Shown piece by piece: positions 53,743 to 61,284 of a stretch of DNA of 64,000 nt. The stretch is from G963665925 sp963678925. Lineage in GTDB: Bacteria > Bacillota > Clostridia > Peptostreptococcales > Acidaminobacteraceae. Below the pieces are notes generated by a model, which worked only from the letters and a program-made list of their open reading frames with translations, was not told the DNA's origin and made no database searches. Numbering within the stretch: the stretch's first letter is position 1; the number at the start of each line of letters is the position of its first letter. The translations under genes were made by a program, and so were the position numbers. The stretch is from contig OY787533.1 of assembly GCA_963678925.1 (NCBI GenBank), positions 4,526,001 through 4,590,000 of the forward strand. Reading direction: 5' to 3'.

Positions 53743-54990
53743 TTACGAAGCGCTCTTTGCACCTTCCATAACGAAACCTGAGTAAGATGGTGAACCATGC
53801 TCTTCCATGTCAAGACCAAGAAGCTCTTCATTGTGCTTAACACGCAGACCAACTGTTTTGTGCAGTGTAATGAACAGAATACCTGTTGTACCAATTGTCC
53901 ATGCAGCTACTGCCACAACACCGATTGCCTGTACAGCAAGTGCAGCTGCACTGCCTGTGTAAAGAAGACCAGCAGATGTGTCAAACAGACCTACTGCAAG
54001 TGTACCGAAAGCACCACATACACCGTGTACGCCAATAGCGCCAACTGGATCGTCTACCTTCAGCTTATTTTCAATGAAGCTGATTGCAACTGGAAGAAGA
54101 ATACCAGCCATAAGGCCGATTGCGATTGCGCCCAGTGGAGAGACAACGTCACATCCAGCTGTGATACCAACAAGACCAGCAAGTGCACCATTCAGTGTCA
54201 GACCAACATCTGGCTTGCCTTTTTTAAGCCAAGCATAAATCATACTTGCCACTGCACCAGCAGATGCAGCCAGGTTAGTCGTTACGAATACGTTAGCGAT
54301 TAGGGTAGGATCTTCAACACCTAGGCTAGAGCCTGCGTTGAAACCGAACCATCCAAACCATAGGATGAATACGCCCAGTGCGCCGATAATAAGGTTATGA
54401 CCTTGAATTTCCTTAGCTTTTCCGTGTGCATCGTATTTACCAATACGAGGACCGAGAACCGCTGCGCCCATTAGTGCTGCCCAGCCGCCTACAGAGTGAA
54501 CTACTGTTGAACCTGCGAAGTCATGGAAACCTAGTTCTGACAGGAATCCGCCGCCCCAAGCCCAGTGACCGACTACTGGATATACCAGACCACTGATAAT
54601 AATACTATAAATTAGATAAGAGCTGAATTTAGTTCTTTCTGACATCGCGCCAGAAACGATCGTCGCTGCTGTTGCACAGAATACTGTCTGGAAAATCAGA
54701 AATGCTGTAAATGGAATAGATAAACCTAAGAATGAAAACGCATCAGCATTTGATGGTGCATAGCTTCCGATAAAACCAGCAATATCTTCACCGAACATAA
54801 TTGGAAAACCAATTAGGAAGAAAACAAGAGAACCAGCTGCAAAGTCCATAAGATTTTTCATAATAATGTTTGAAGCGTTTTTCGCTCGTGTAAATCCTGT
54901 TTCCACCATAGCGAATCCTGCTTGCATGAAAAAGACTAAAGCTGTAGCAACGAGTACCCATACCGTGTTAAGATTAAAAATTAAATCCAT
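53743..54990 (-). CDS. amtB: Ammonium transporter, Amt family
   Basis: This channel/transporter of 415 residues has eleven predicted spans. Signatures are TVWVLVATALVFFMQAGFAM near the start, the GHWAWGGGFLSELGFHDFAG segment, DFAGSTVVHSVGGWAALMGA with the first pore histidine, and GAIGVHGVCGAFGTLAVGLF with the second. The N-terminus starts directly with TM1, so the signal part is short or absent. There is no glnK (PII) gene next to it, which is unusual since amtB and glnK are normally paired. The leader carries a terminator-like attenuator, so nitrogen control may act at RNA level. Confidence 0.95.
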   Translation of the reverse strand: MDLIFNLNTVWVLVATALVFFMQAGFAMVETGFTRAKNASNIIMKNLMDFAAGSLVFFLIGFPIMFGEDIAGFIGSYAPSNADAFSFLGLSIPFTAFLIFQTVFCATAATIVSGAMSERTKFSSYLIYSIIISGLVYPVVGHWAWGGGFLSELGFHDFAGSTVVHSVGGWAALMGAAVLGPRIGKYDAHGKAKEIQGHNLIIGALGVFILWFGWFGFNAGSSLGVEDPTLIANVFVTTNLAASAGAVASMIYAWLKKGKPDVGLTLNGALAGLVGITAGCDVVSPLGAIAIGLMAGILLPVAISFIENKLKVDDPVGAIGVHGVCGAFGTLAVGLFDTSAGLLYTGSAAALAVQAIGVVAVAAWTIGTTGILFITLHKTVGLRVKHNEELLGLDMEEHGSPSYSGFVMEGAKSAS

Positions 54991-55040
54991 AAATATACAC
55001 CCCTCTTTTTAAACATACACTCAACAAAGACCTATGCGCG

Positions 55041-55100
55041 CAAACAAGAAAACGCCTGCAATCTGGAGCCCCAGCTCCTTCATCACAGACGTCATTGTCT
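55041..55100 (-). promoter_or_regulatory. Transcription attenuator in the amtB leader (ANTAR-like hairpin possible)
   Basis: In the minus-strand leader, ACGTCTGTGA (55092-55083) can pair with TTGCAGGCGT (55061-55052) around an inner GGAGC-TGGG-GCTCC hairpin, followed by TTTTCTTGTTTG, giving a terminator. An alternative hairpin AGAC-AATGAC-GTCT (55100-55087) uses the 5' half of that stem. Its six-base loop has A at position 1 and G at 4, as in ANTAR-protein targets. A second ANTAR-type hairpin with matching loop was not found. Confidence 0.5.
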
Positions 55101-55124
55101 AGATCATTTATTTAACTTAGGTTA

Positions 55125-55152
55125 ATTATACACTCAACAGTTTTTTATGCAA
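55125..55152 (-). promoter_or_regulatory. Promoter of amtB
   Basis: On the minus strand TTGCAT (55152-55147) and a perfect TATAAT (55130-55125) are 16 bp apart, placing the start near 55118 and a leader of about 130 bases. Confidence 0.65.
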
Positions 55153-55172
55153 TACCTTTTTTGCGGAAAGCG

Positions 55173-56534
55173 TTATCCAAATTTTCTGTCTTTTTCAAGA
55201 GGCGTCATGTGTGCGAAGTCCTTCTTCATCATGACCAGTGCAAATCCAATACTGACAGCGTCTGAAATGGGCATTGCAGCGAAGAGTCCCATAATGCCGA
55301 AATATCTTGGAAGCACATAAATCAAAGGAATAAGAACGACCACCTGCTTCAGCAAATTTAAACCGATGGCCTGTTTGGGTTTTCCAAGTGCGGTGAAATA
55401 GGCCACCGCCAAATGATGTACCCCGTAGAGGGGAAACAGGAAAGTCGTCATCATGAGTACACCGACAAAAACATGTATGGCCTCTGCACCCATTCCAAAG
55501 AGATAGGCAAAAGGAACTCGAAACATCACGATTACGGATAAGAGAACCAGACCAAGTCCAAAATTCCACCGCATTGAAATCACAACAGCTTCCTTGACCC
55601 TTTCAAAGGATTTAAAACCATAGCTTTGGCCTGCAATGGGTTTAAAAGCCATACTGACCGCTGCAATCGGTGCAATCATCAACCTGAAAATTCTCTGGGT
55701 TGCGCCAAAGGCTGCAATATAGGTTTCACTCCCATACTCTCCAGCCTTGATATTGATGAGAATCATCGCAATACTCACCCCTACCTGCCTGATGAATGAT
55801 CCAAAGCCCAGAAGGATGATTTCCTTGAGCTTGTCTACTTTAATAGTAAGACGAATAGGGTTATTGATTGTAAGGATATGCATGTCTCGAATTGAGTAGG
55901 CATGCATGTAGCCATACCAGACAATCTGTGACAGGACTGTCGCATAGGCTGCACCGGCAACCCCCATATTCAATTGATAGATGGCAACATAGTCAAGAAT
56001 GATATTTAATAGTGTGCTGACCGCCATAGCCTTCATGGCAAGCTTGGCCTCCCCCTGTGCATTGAGCTGATGGAAGTACACGAGGCTCACTGACATAAAG
56101 GGCAGTCCTGGCATAAGTGCCCTGTAATAGCTTTTTGCAAATCCGCCTATGGACGATGTTGCACCAAGTAGTTGCATAATCATATCCATATTTATAAAGC
56201 TGAATAGGATTAAAGCGACCGAAAGCGATAAGGCCGCCATATGTGCTGTTCCTATGGCATCCAGAGCCTGGTCTTCCTTACCCGCCGCTACTGCCCTTGC
56301 TACGATTGAAGCCAGACCTTCACCCAATAAGGCAGCAAAGGAAATCACCATAATGGTAAGTGGGAATACCACCGTGACACCGCCTAATGCCGCTGTACCG
56401 ACACCTTTTCCTATGAAAATTCCATCAATAAACCCATAGAGAAGATTGATGACAATTCCAAGAAAGGATGGGATGGCAAGCTTGCGCATTAGGCTTTCAA
56501 CTCTGTCACTTTTTAAATCAATGGCCCGTTTCAT
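55173..56534 (-). CDS. MATE family efflux transporter
   Basis: This multidrug/toxin extrusion-type antiporter of 453 residues has twelve spans. Family marks are IPSFLGIVINLLYGFIDGIF, AALGGVTVVFPLTIM, a MPGLPFMSVSLVYFHQLNAQ segment in the first half, and MIAPIAAVSMAFKPIAGQSY in the second half. Its ATG follows the stop of the upstream phosphotransferase-like gene with no gap (TAAATG), so the two are co-transcribed and translationally linked. A drug-inactivating-type enzyme and an efflux pump under a TetR repressor look like a detoxification cassette. Substrate unknown. Confidence 0.93.
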   Translation of the reverse strand: MKRAIDLKSDRVESLMRKLAIPSFLGIVINLLYGFIDGIFIGKGVGTAALGGVTVVFPLTIMVISFAALLGEGLASIVARAVAAGKEDQALDAIGTAHMAALSLSVALILFSFINMDMIMQLLGATSSIGGFAKSYYRALMPGLPFMSVSLVYFHQLNAQGEAKLAMKAMAVSTLLNIILDYVAIYQLNMGVAGAAYATVLSQIVWYGYMHAYSIRDMHILTINNPIRLTIKVDKLKEIILLGFGSFIRQVGVSIAMILINIKAGEYGSETYIAAFGATQRIFRLMIAPIAAVSMAFKPIAGQSYGFKSFERVKEAVVISMRWNFGLGLVLLSVIVMFRVPFAYLFGMGAEAIHVFVGVLMMTTFLFPLYGVHHLAVAYFTALGKPKQAIGLNLLKQVVVLIPLIYVLPRYFGIMGLFAAMPISDAVSIGFALVMMKKDFAHMTPLEKDRKFG

Positions 56535-59147
56535 TTAAGACTCCAGAACTCTGACGATGCCGCGCGATGCATCTACTTCTATAAGCTGACCATCTTGCAG
56601 GATCTCCATGACATCATTGAGACCCGCTACACACGGTTTGCCGTATTCTCTTGCGACAAGGGCACCATGCTGCAGCAGCCCCCCAACTTCAAGGAGAATT
56701 GCAGACGCATTTATGAAAAGTGGTGTCCAGCCTGGATCTGTAGCTCTGGTTACCATGATTTCCCCTGGTAGCAGTGCTTTTTCATCCGGTGCGTTCAGTA
56801 TTTTGACTCTTCCTGTAACCACACCAGGTGATATTGGCTGCCCAACAAGTTCGCCTTCCTTGGCTTCTGCTTTAGGAAGTCTTATGATCCGACCTCTTGA
56901 GTCGATCAATTTTGGAAATTGATGTACTTGCTTGAGCTTTTCATAGAACCTCTTATTGGAAGCAATCCAGTTCTGCACATCAGACCGTGTACAACGATCC
57001 GCACTGTCAGCCTGGTCAAGATCAAGCCAGAAAATATCGTCAATATCATCAAGTACATGTTTGTCTACTAAAGTTTGAGCCTTATTCAGTACGATTTCAC
57101 GCATGGCAGTCAGACTCCTGATATACCAATACTTGAGGGCTTCACGCTTACCGCCCAGCAAAACCAAAATGTTGTACTGCTTTTCCAGCTTTTTGCGCAT
57201 GCCGCCTGGAAGGACTTCATAGAGCTGGTTGTAGGTATCCTGGCGCGTCTTTTGAGAAGCGTCATAAATGCTTTTCGGACTGAATGACGTGTCAATGTTT
57301 GACATGCCCTTGATTTGCTTGAAGAGCTCCTCAATGTTCTCATATGCACGTGGCACACCAATATCGAGCTCGTTTCTTGTTCTGCAGCCGAATTTCATCA
57401 GATAGGATGACCAGTGCTTTTCAAAGGACTTGCTGACTTTGCCCTTCCCTAGGGCTTCATTAAACTTCAAGTAATCATTTTGCTTGATTTCAGGCATTTG
57501 TGACAGTTCATACATATACATGCCCATGTCAATCGTCACATTATCTGGCAATGAACGTTCCAGATACTGCATCCTTTCATTGCCGTCATCAAAATGCTTG
57601 TCCAGCATTTTTCCGATTTTACGTCTGGATAACTCTGCTGCGTAGGTCATTGGCAACATATAGCTCAGGAGTTCAAGATACTTCATTGAAATTGCATCTA
57701 CAGATTCCAGCACCCCCATGTCCTTACTCACGACAGTTTCAAGATAATTGTCAAAAGCATCTTCAAAAGGCTGATACCAGGCCTTGTATGCCTTGGGATC
57801 TTTTATTGCACGACGCATGTACTTGATTGCACCCATATTGTTCTTGACGGTTCCCCACATAGCTCCTCGCATTGCTTCCGGCAGCTTGCTTGGAATGTAT
57901 GGAGCCAAATCGGTGTTCTCAAGAAGCTCCACAGTAGACACATCAACCATTTTCCATGTGTTTATAAAGCGTTTCTCACCTTGAAACTTGATGCCTGAGG
58001 ACACATTCATATACATTCTGCCACCGCGTGTGGTAGCCATGCCGCCCTTGATATCGGAAATCACGTCTTTGCCCATCATATTCTCCAGCATGTGCATCTG
58101 TGTCTTGCTGATACATTCACCGCCGAGGATTGTCAGGGGTGTGGTTATGCCCTGCTTCACCAGACTGGCATCCATGTACAGAATCGGCTGTTCATTTTCA
58201 TCTGTTTGCATTTCATCTGGAAGGGGCACATATGTGGTAATTGGTCTTGACTGCAATAGGTAGAGTTTTCCTAGGGCGTAGGCCCATTCGATATCTACAG
58301 GAAATCCATAGTACATTTCAACTTTCTTTATTAGGGCACTCAGTTCAAGCGCCTGATGGTCACTGATTGAAAATTTCCCTCGAATCCCTTCGACAACCCT
58401 TGTGCCAGATACAGCATCAAGAACGATGGCCTGTTCCTTGGATCCCACTGTTTTTTCAACAATACGTGTCTTCACCTTGTCTATAACGAACTCGTCTGGC
58501 GTAACCATGCCTGAAACAACACTCTCACCAAGACCCGAATTGGCATTGATCACAACTTCATCAAAGCAGTTATTCAGTGGATTAAGCGAAAATCCTACAC
58601 CTGATGCCTCAGAAGCAATCTGCTTTTGAATAATAACGGCTATGCGCAGTGTTGAAGTGTCAAAACCATTTTGATGCTTATAAAAGAAGACACGTTCATC
58701 CATACAGGAAACAAATGCGCTTTTGACGGCATCAAATACGCTGTCCTTGGTTACACCCAACACGGTTTCATAGCCACCGGCGAAAGATGCACCTGACAAG
58801 TCTTCCTCAGGAGATGAAGACCGTACTGCATAGCGGTCGCCTTCTCCATGCGCCTTGATGATTGCGTATATGATGGACTTTTGTCTTTCTGAATAAATAA
58901 GCCCTTTTGCCTTCTCTTTAAGCCGATCAGCCAGCTTCTTAAAATTGTCCGGGTCTTTCCATAAACTCTTGTCAGATATGCTGTTTTGCAGTTCAGCCAG
59001 CCATTCTTCAAAGAATAGAACCGTTAACACAGAGCCTTCTGGTACGTTGAATCCGCCTTTTGTCAGTTTCATTAAAGATTCAGCTTTGCCGCCAACCTCC
59101 AAAATACTTGGAAGCTTCTTCACATCAAAATCATAGTACATATTCAT
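56535..59147 (-). CDS. Rifampin phosphotransferase-like (RPH-like) PEP-synthase-family enzyme
   Basis: The 870-residue enzyme has an N-terminal ATP-binding pyruvate-phosphate-dikinase domain (EVGGKAESLMKLTKGGFNVP, YAVRSSSPEEDLSGASFAGG, VPLPDEMQTDENEQ boundary near 330), a helical central domain (~335-760), and a C-terminal swivelling domain with H827 in LLQHGALVAREYGKPCVAGL. PEP synthase has a C-terminal PEP-binding barrel instead. This order, length and His position match rifampin phosphotransferases, which phosphorylate rifamycins with ATP, but the central domain sets the substrate. SD TTAGGAGG fixes ATG 59147. It lies in an operon with MATE efflux, divergent from TetR; its promoter overlaps palindromic operators. 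Confidence 0.85.
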   Translation of the reverse strand: MNMYYDFDVKKLPSILEVGGKAESLMKLTKGGFNVPEGSVLTVLFFEEWLAELQNSISDKSLWKDPDNFKKLADRLKEKAKGLIYSERQKSIIYAIIKAHGEGDRYAVRSSSPEEDLSGASFAGGYETVLGVTKDSVFDAVKSAFVSCMDERVFFYKHQNGFDTSTLRIAVIIQKQIASEASGVGFSLNPLNNCFDEVVINANSGLGESVVSGMVTPDEFVIDKVKTRIVEKTVGSKEQAIVLDAVSGTRVVEGIRGKFSISDHQALELSALIKKVEMYYGFPVDIEWAYALGKLYLLQSRPITTYVPLPDEMQTDENEQPILYMDASLVKQGITTPLTILGGECISKTQMHMLENMMGKDVISDIKGGMATTRGGRMYMNVSSGIKFQGEKRFINTWKMVDVSTVELLENTDLAPYIPSKLPEAMRGAMWGTVKNNMGAIKYMRRAIKDPKAYKAWYQPFEDAFDNYLETVVSKDMGVLESVDAISMKYLELLSYMLPMTYAAELSRRKIGKMLDKHFDDGNERMQYLERSLPDNVTIDMGMYMYELSQMPEIKQNDYLKFNEALGKGKVSKSFEKHWSSYLMKFGCRTRNELDIGVPRAYENIEELFKQIKGMSNIDTSFSPKSIYDASQKTRQDTYNQLYEVLPGGMRKKLEKQYNILVLLGGKREALKYWYIRSLTAMREIVLNKAQTLVDKHVLDDIDDIFWLDLDQADSADRCTRSDVQNWIASNKRFYEKLKQVHQFPKLIDSRGRIIRLPKAEAKEGELVGQPISPGVVTGRVKILNAPDEKALLPGEIMVTRATDPGWTPLFINASAILLEVGGLLQHGALVAREYGKPCVAGLNDVMEILQDGQLIEVDASRGIVRVLES

Positions 59148-59200
59148 ATTTGCACCTCCTAAATCACGTGTGTGATTTATTCTGATTGTTGTTATTTTTC

Positions 59201-59250
59201 TGAGTTCGTCCTCATATTTTGAGTCTACGCTCATTTTTCATTTATGTCAA
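59201..59250 (-). promoter_or_regulatory. Promoter and tandem operators of the RPH-like/MATE operon
   Basis: Minus-strand -35 TTGACA (59250-59245) and -10 TAGACT (59227-59222) are 17 bp apart. Two palindromes of the form TGAG-N6-CTCA occupy 59201-59214 and 59220-59233, the second covering the -10. Their starts are 19 bp apart. The leader also has an AAATCAC/GTGATTT hairpin right before the SD (59161-59178). Confidence 0.7.
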
Positions 59251-59281
59251 TAGGTTTTCGAAAATATTTTTCACAGGTATA

Positions 59282-59345
59282 TCGTTGAATTTTCAACGAA
59301 TACACGCTATAATGAGTTTATACTCATATTTTGAGGAGATAATCA
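59282..59345 (+). promoter_or_regulatory. Promoter and tandem operators of the TetR-family gene
   Basis: -35 TTGAAT (59285-59290) and -10 TATAAT (59308-59313) are 17 bp apart. A perfect TGAG-N6-CTCA palindrome covers 59313-59326, and an imperfect copy (last half ATCA) covers 59332-59345 over the SD. These have the same 19-bp offset as on the other side. A separate palindrome TCGTTGAATTTTCAACGA lies at 59282-59299. Confidence 0.7.
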
Positions 59346-59346
59346 T

Positions 59347-59973
59347 ATGACTAAAATGACGGATAGAAAAGCAAAAAGAATAGAACGTATGCGCAGTGAA
59401 ATCATGAATGCTGCCATCGTTATCATTTCTGAAAAAGGTTTCAAAAACACGACAACAAAGGAAATAGCAGCACAGGCAGATATGGCTGAGGGCACTCTTT
59501 ATAATTACTTCAAGAATAAGGACGATATTTTGATGAGTATTGCTGAACGCTATGTTTCCGTTAAAAGAAACTGGGACGTTTCAGCAGATGTCGATTCCCT
59601 TGAAGAATTCATTACCCTGCTCTACACACAGGTGTCAAGAAATGCTGGCCAGGACATGATGCAGGACAGAGAGGTTCTTAAGGCACTTCTACCTGAGTTT
59701 CTCACAGACAAGGAGCTTGGACGTCTCTACTTCGAGCGGATTGTTCAACCCTACCTGGAAATGCTTGAAGAAAAGCTGACGATTTTACAAGAGCGCGGCA
59801 TTGTTGCCGACTATGACGTAAAAGCGCTATCGCGCATGTTTTACTCCAACCTTATTGGTTATGCAATTCTTGAAATCAACGATGACCCCGTTGTGGTCAA
59901 TGCGACACCAGACTTTAGACAAGAGGCCGGGAGGGCTTATATTGGCGTGCTTGGCAAGGGTATGAGTAAGTAG
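59347..59973 (+). CDS. TetR/AcrR family transcriptional regulator
   Basis: The 208-residue repressor has an N-terminal TetR DNA-binding domain (RSEIMNAAIVIISEKGFKNT then TTKEIAAQADMAEGTLYNYF, ~15-60) and a helical ligand/dimer domain. TTTGAGGAGAT precedes ATG 59347. It is divergent from the RPH-like/MATE operon, and paired palindromes sit at both promoters. It most likely represses itself and that operon until a toxic ligand binds. The ligand is unknown. Confidence 0.92.
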   Translation: MTKMTDRKAKRIERMRSEIMNAAIVIISEKGFKNTTTKEIAAQADMAEGTLYNYFKNKDDILMSIAERYVSVKRNWDVSADVDSLEEFITLLYTQVSRNAGQDMMQDREVLKALLPEFLTDKELGRLYFERIVQPYLEMLEEKLTILQERGIVADYDVKALSRMFYSNLIGYAILEINDDPVVVNATPDFRQEAGRAYIGVLGKGMSK

Positions 59974-60031
59974 ACTTGGAAGGAGCAACTTTTCAGTTCC
60001 TCTCAGGTTGTTGGTAAAGTCAACAAGATGA

Positions 60032-60155
60032 CAGACTGTAGAAAACTTCGAAAGTCAAGGCGCGGATGCAATCCGCGCCAGGAGCGTACTTTCCGTACGT
60101 GACTGGTGTGGATTGCATCCTGTAACGCAGGATTTCGGAGTTTTTCTACAGTCTG
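60032..60155. repeat. Structured intergenic element with inverted ends
   Basis: CAGACTGTAGAAAA (60032 onward) and TTTTTCTACAGTCTG (ending 60155) are inverted ends, continuing imperfectly inward (CTTCGAAAGTC versus GGATTTCGGAG). Inside lie a perfect hairpin GGCGCGGAT-GCA-ATCCGCGCC, a GCGTAC...GTACGT hairpin, and a second GGATTGCATCC copy. It looks like a REP/MITE-like folded repeat; copy number cannot be judged from this window. Confidence 0.6.
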
Positions 60156-60156
60156 G

Positions 60157-60303
60157 GAGCAACCTTTGGTTGCTCTGGTCGCTTACGCTCTTTTGCTGAG
60201 TTTTAAGCTGATATCAGTCGCACACCGAGCAACTTTCAGTTGCTCTAGTCGCTTACGCTTCTGCTGAGTTTAAGCTGATATCAGTTGCTCTGGTCGCTTA
60301 CGC
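60157..60303. repeat. Tandem ~70-bp direct repeats
   Basis: Units starting GAGCAAC at 60157 and 60227 (70 bp apart) share GTTGCTCT(G/A)GTCGCTTACGC, TTTTGCTGAG-type and TTAAGCTGATATCAG segments. A third partial copy, TTGCTCTGGTCGCTTACGC, is at 60285-60303, and a fragment GAGCAACTTTTCAGTT is near 59983. No coding frame fits. Confidence 0.75.
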
Positions 60304-60310
60304 GCCCAAT

Positions 60311-60375
60311 AGGAAAAAATGGCTTAGAAGATATATTCGTGCGCGCACGATATATCTTCTAAGCCATTTTTTCCT
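60311..60375. terminator. 65-nt near-perfect palindrome, probable bidirectional terminator
   Basis: Arms of 32 bases (AGGAAAAAATGGCTTAGAAG onward, and its complement ending ATTTTTTCCT) mirror each other with one extra T on the left, around a CGTGCGCGCACG centre. A/T-runs are inside the outer arm, so either strand can give a hairpin followed by T-runs. It is far longer than other terminators here. Confidence 0.65.
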
Positions 60376-60399
60376 GCTGTGCTTTGTATATAAACGAAA

Positions 60400-60528
60400 A
60401 TCCCGACTGACTATGTCAATGATCGGGATCAACGCTTTGGAAAGTAGTTAATTATGCTGTAATCCAATTAGGAAGGATTGAAAAACAGCAATTTAGGAGA
60501 AAACTACTGTTTTGAGGCTAATGCCTCA
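60400..60528 (+). ncRNA. Candidate structured RNA, unidentified
   Basis: The plus strand shows three consecutive structures. ATCCCGA/TCGGGAT stem (60400-60406/60423-60429). A nested arm AGTAGTT/AACTACT (60443/60502), TGCTGT/ACAGCA (60455/60485) and AATCC/GGATT (60461/60475). A terminal TGAGGC-TAAT-GCCTCA hairpin (60513-60528). TATATA near 60388 could be a -10. No open frame fits. Resemblance to any known RNA family was not recognised. The rest of 60529-60671 is AT-rich and featureless. Confidence 0.35.
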
Positions 60529-60671
60529 ATAAAGTTTACGGGTTAACAATATTATACAGCAAATAAAAACTTTTATCAATTGTACGGTAATTTTTGAATG
60601 ATTCCACAAATTATTTAAAATACTTCTATAGAAATTTCTTCTTTCATAAAAACTTCTTTTTTGTTTGATTC

Positions 60672-60703
60672 AAAAAAAAAGAAAATGCGCACGAATGCGC
60701 ATT
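60672..60703 (-). terminator. Terminator with UUCG tetraloop
   Basis: On the minus strand AATGCGCA-TTCG-TGCGCATT (60703-60684) is followed by TTCTTTTTTTTT, about 40 bases after the stop of the hypothetical gene at 60744. Confidence 0.93.
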
Positions 60704-60743
60704 AGTCTACTGTGTTTTATAAGGCTATGAATTGAAAATAGAA

Positions 60744-61121
60744 TTATTCCGGACGGTCTGCTTGCGACCAGATATCAATCATACTCTGCCATACGGTTCT
60801 GGTTTCATTTCTTAACCAGGGATCAAAAGCATCGAGTTTTATACGATTTTTTATAAGTGACTCCTGCAAATGATCGATAAGCCCATAGCTGAGCAGTTCC
60901 TTGACCTCACTGTCGCCCTCTTTTAAATACTTTTCAATTAATGCAAAAAGCCAAAGAAAATTCTGGGTGTCCTTGCTTTCGAGGGAATCCACGATTGCAT
61001 CGGATATAATGTCGATACCGTTGTATAGGTCTACTCTTCTTCTGTCATTCATCCGGTGATCGGCATACGAATCCGGCAAGTTATGCAAGAGACCCGATAG
61101 AACTTCGTCTTTTTGGATCAT
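60744..61121 (-). CDS. Hypothetical protein
   Basis: The 125-residue soluble, acidic, helical protein begins MIQKDEVLSGLLHNLPDSYA. It has a central YNGIDIISDAIVDSLESKDT and a Trp-rich end (AFDPWLRNETRTVWQSMIDI). The frame opens at 61160. ATG 61121 follows GGGAGTG at normal spacing and is preferred. I recognise no family with confidence; the alternation of helices resembles small immunity or contact-associated proteins, but nothing nearby supports that. It is a single gene with a strong terminator. Confidence 0.65.
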   Translation of the reverse strand: MIQKDEVLSGLLHNLPDSYADHRMNDRRRVDLYNGIDIISDAIVDSLESKDTQNFLWLFALIEKYLKEGDSEVKELLSYGLIDHLQESLIKNRIKLDAFDPWLRNETRTVWQSMIDIWSQADRPE

Positions 61122-61284
61122 GACATTCACTCCCGTTCCAATATCTGCCGACTGTTTCACCCCTATTATACTACTTTTTTTCTATTTTGTCATTATTCTG
61201 ACAATTCGAGCGCGTTTGAAGCCACTTGCAATAGTACAAGTGGCCTAGCCCTTCAATGGAAGTTTTCATCAGTTTAACAGCTTA

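Noticed and set aside
60157..60303. CRISPR array
   Set aside because: There are only two to three long, adjoining direct units with no unique spacers and no cas genes in the window.
61221..61244. Terminator after the HAD phosphatase gene
   Set aside because: GCCACTTG/CAAGTGGC forms an 8-bp stem, but the following minus-strand sequence TTCAAACG is not a T-run.
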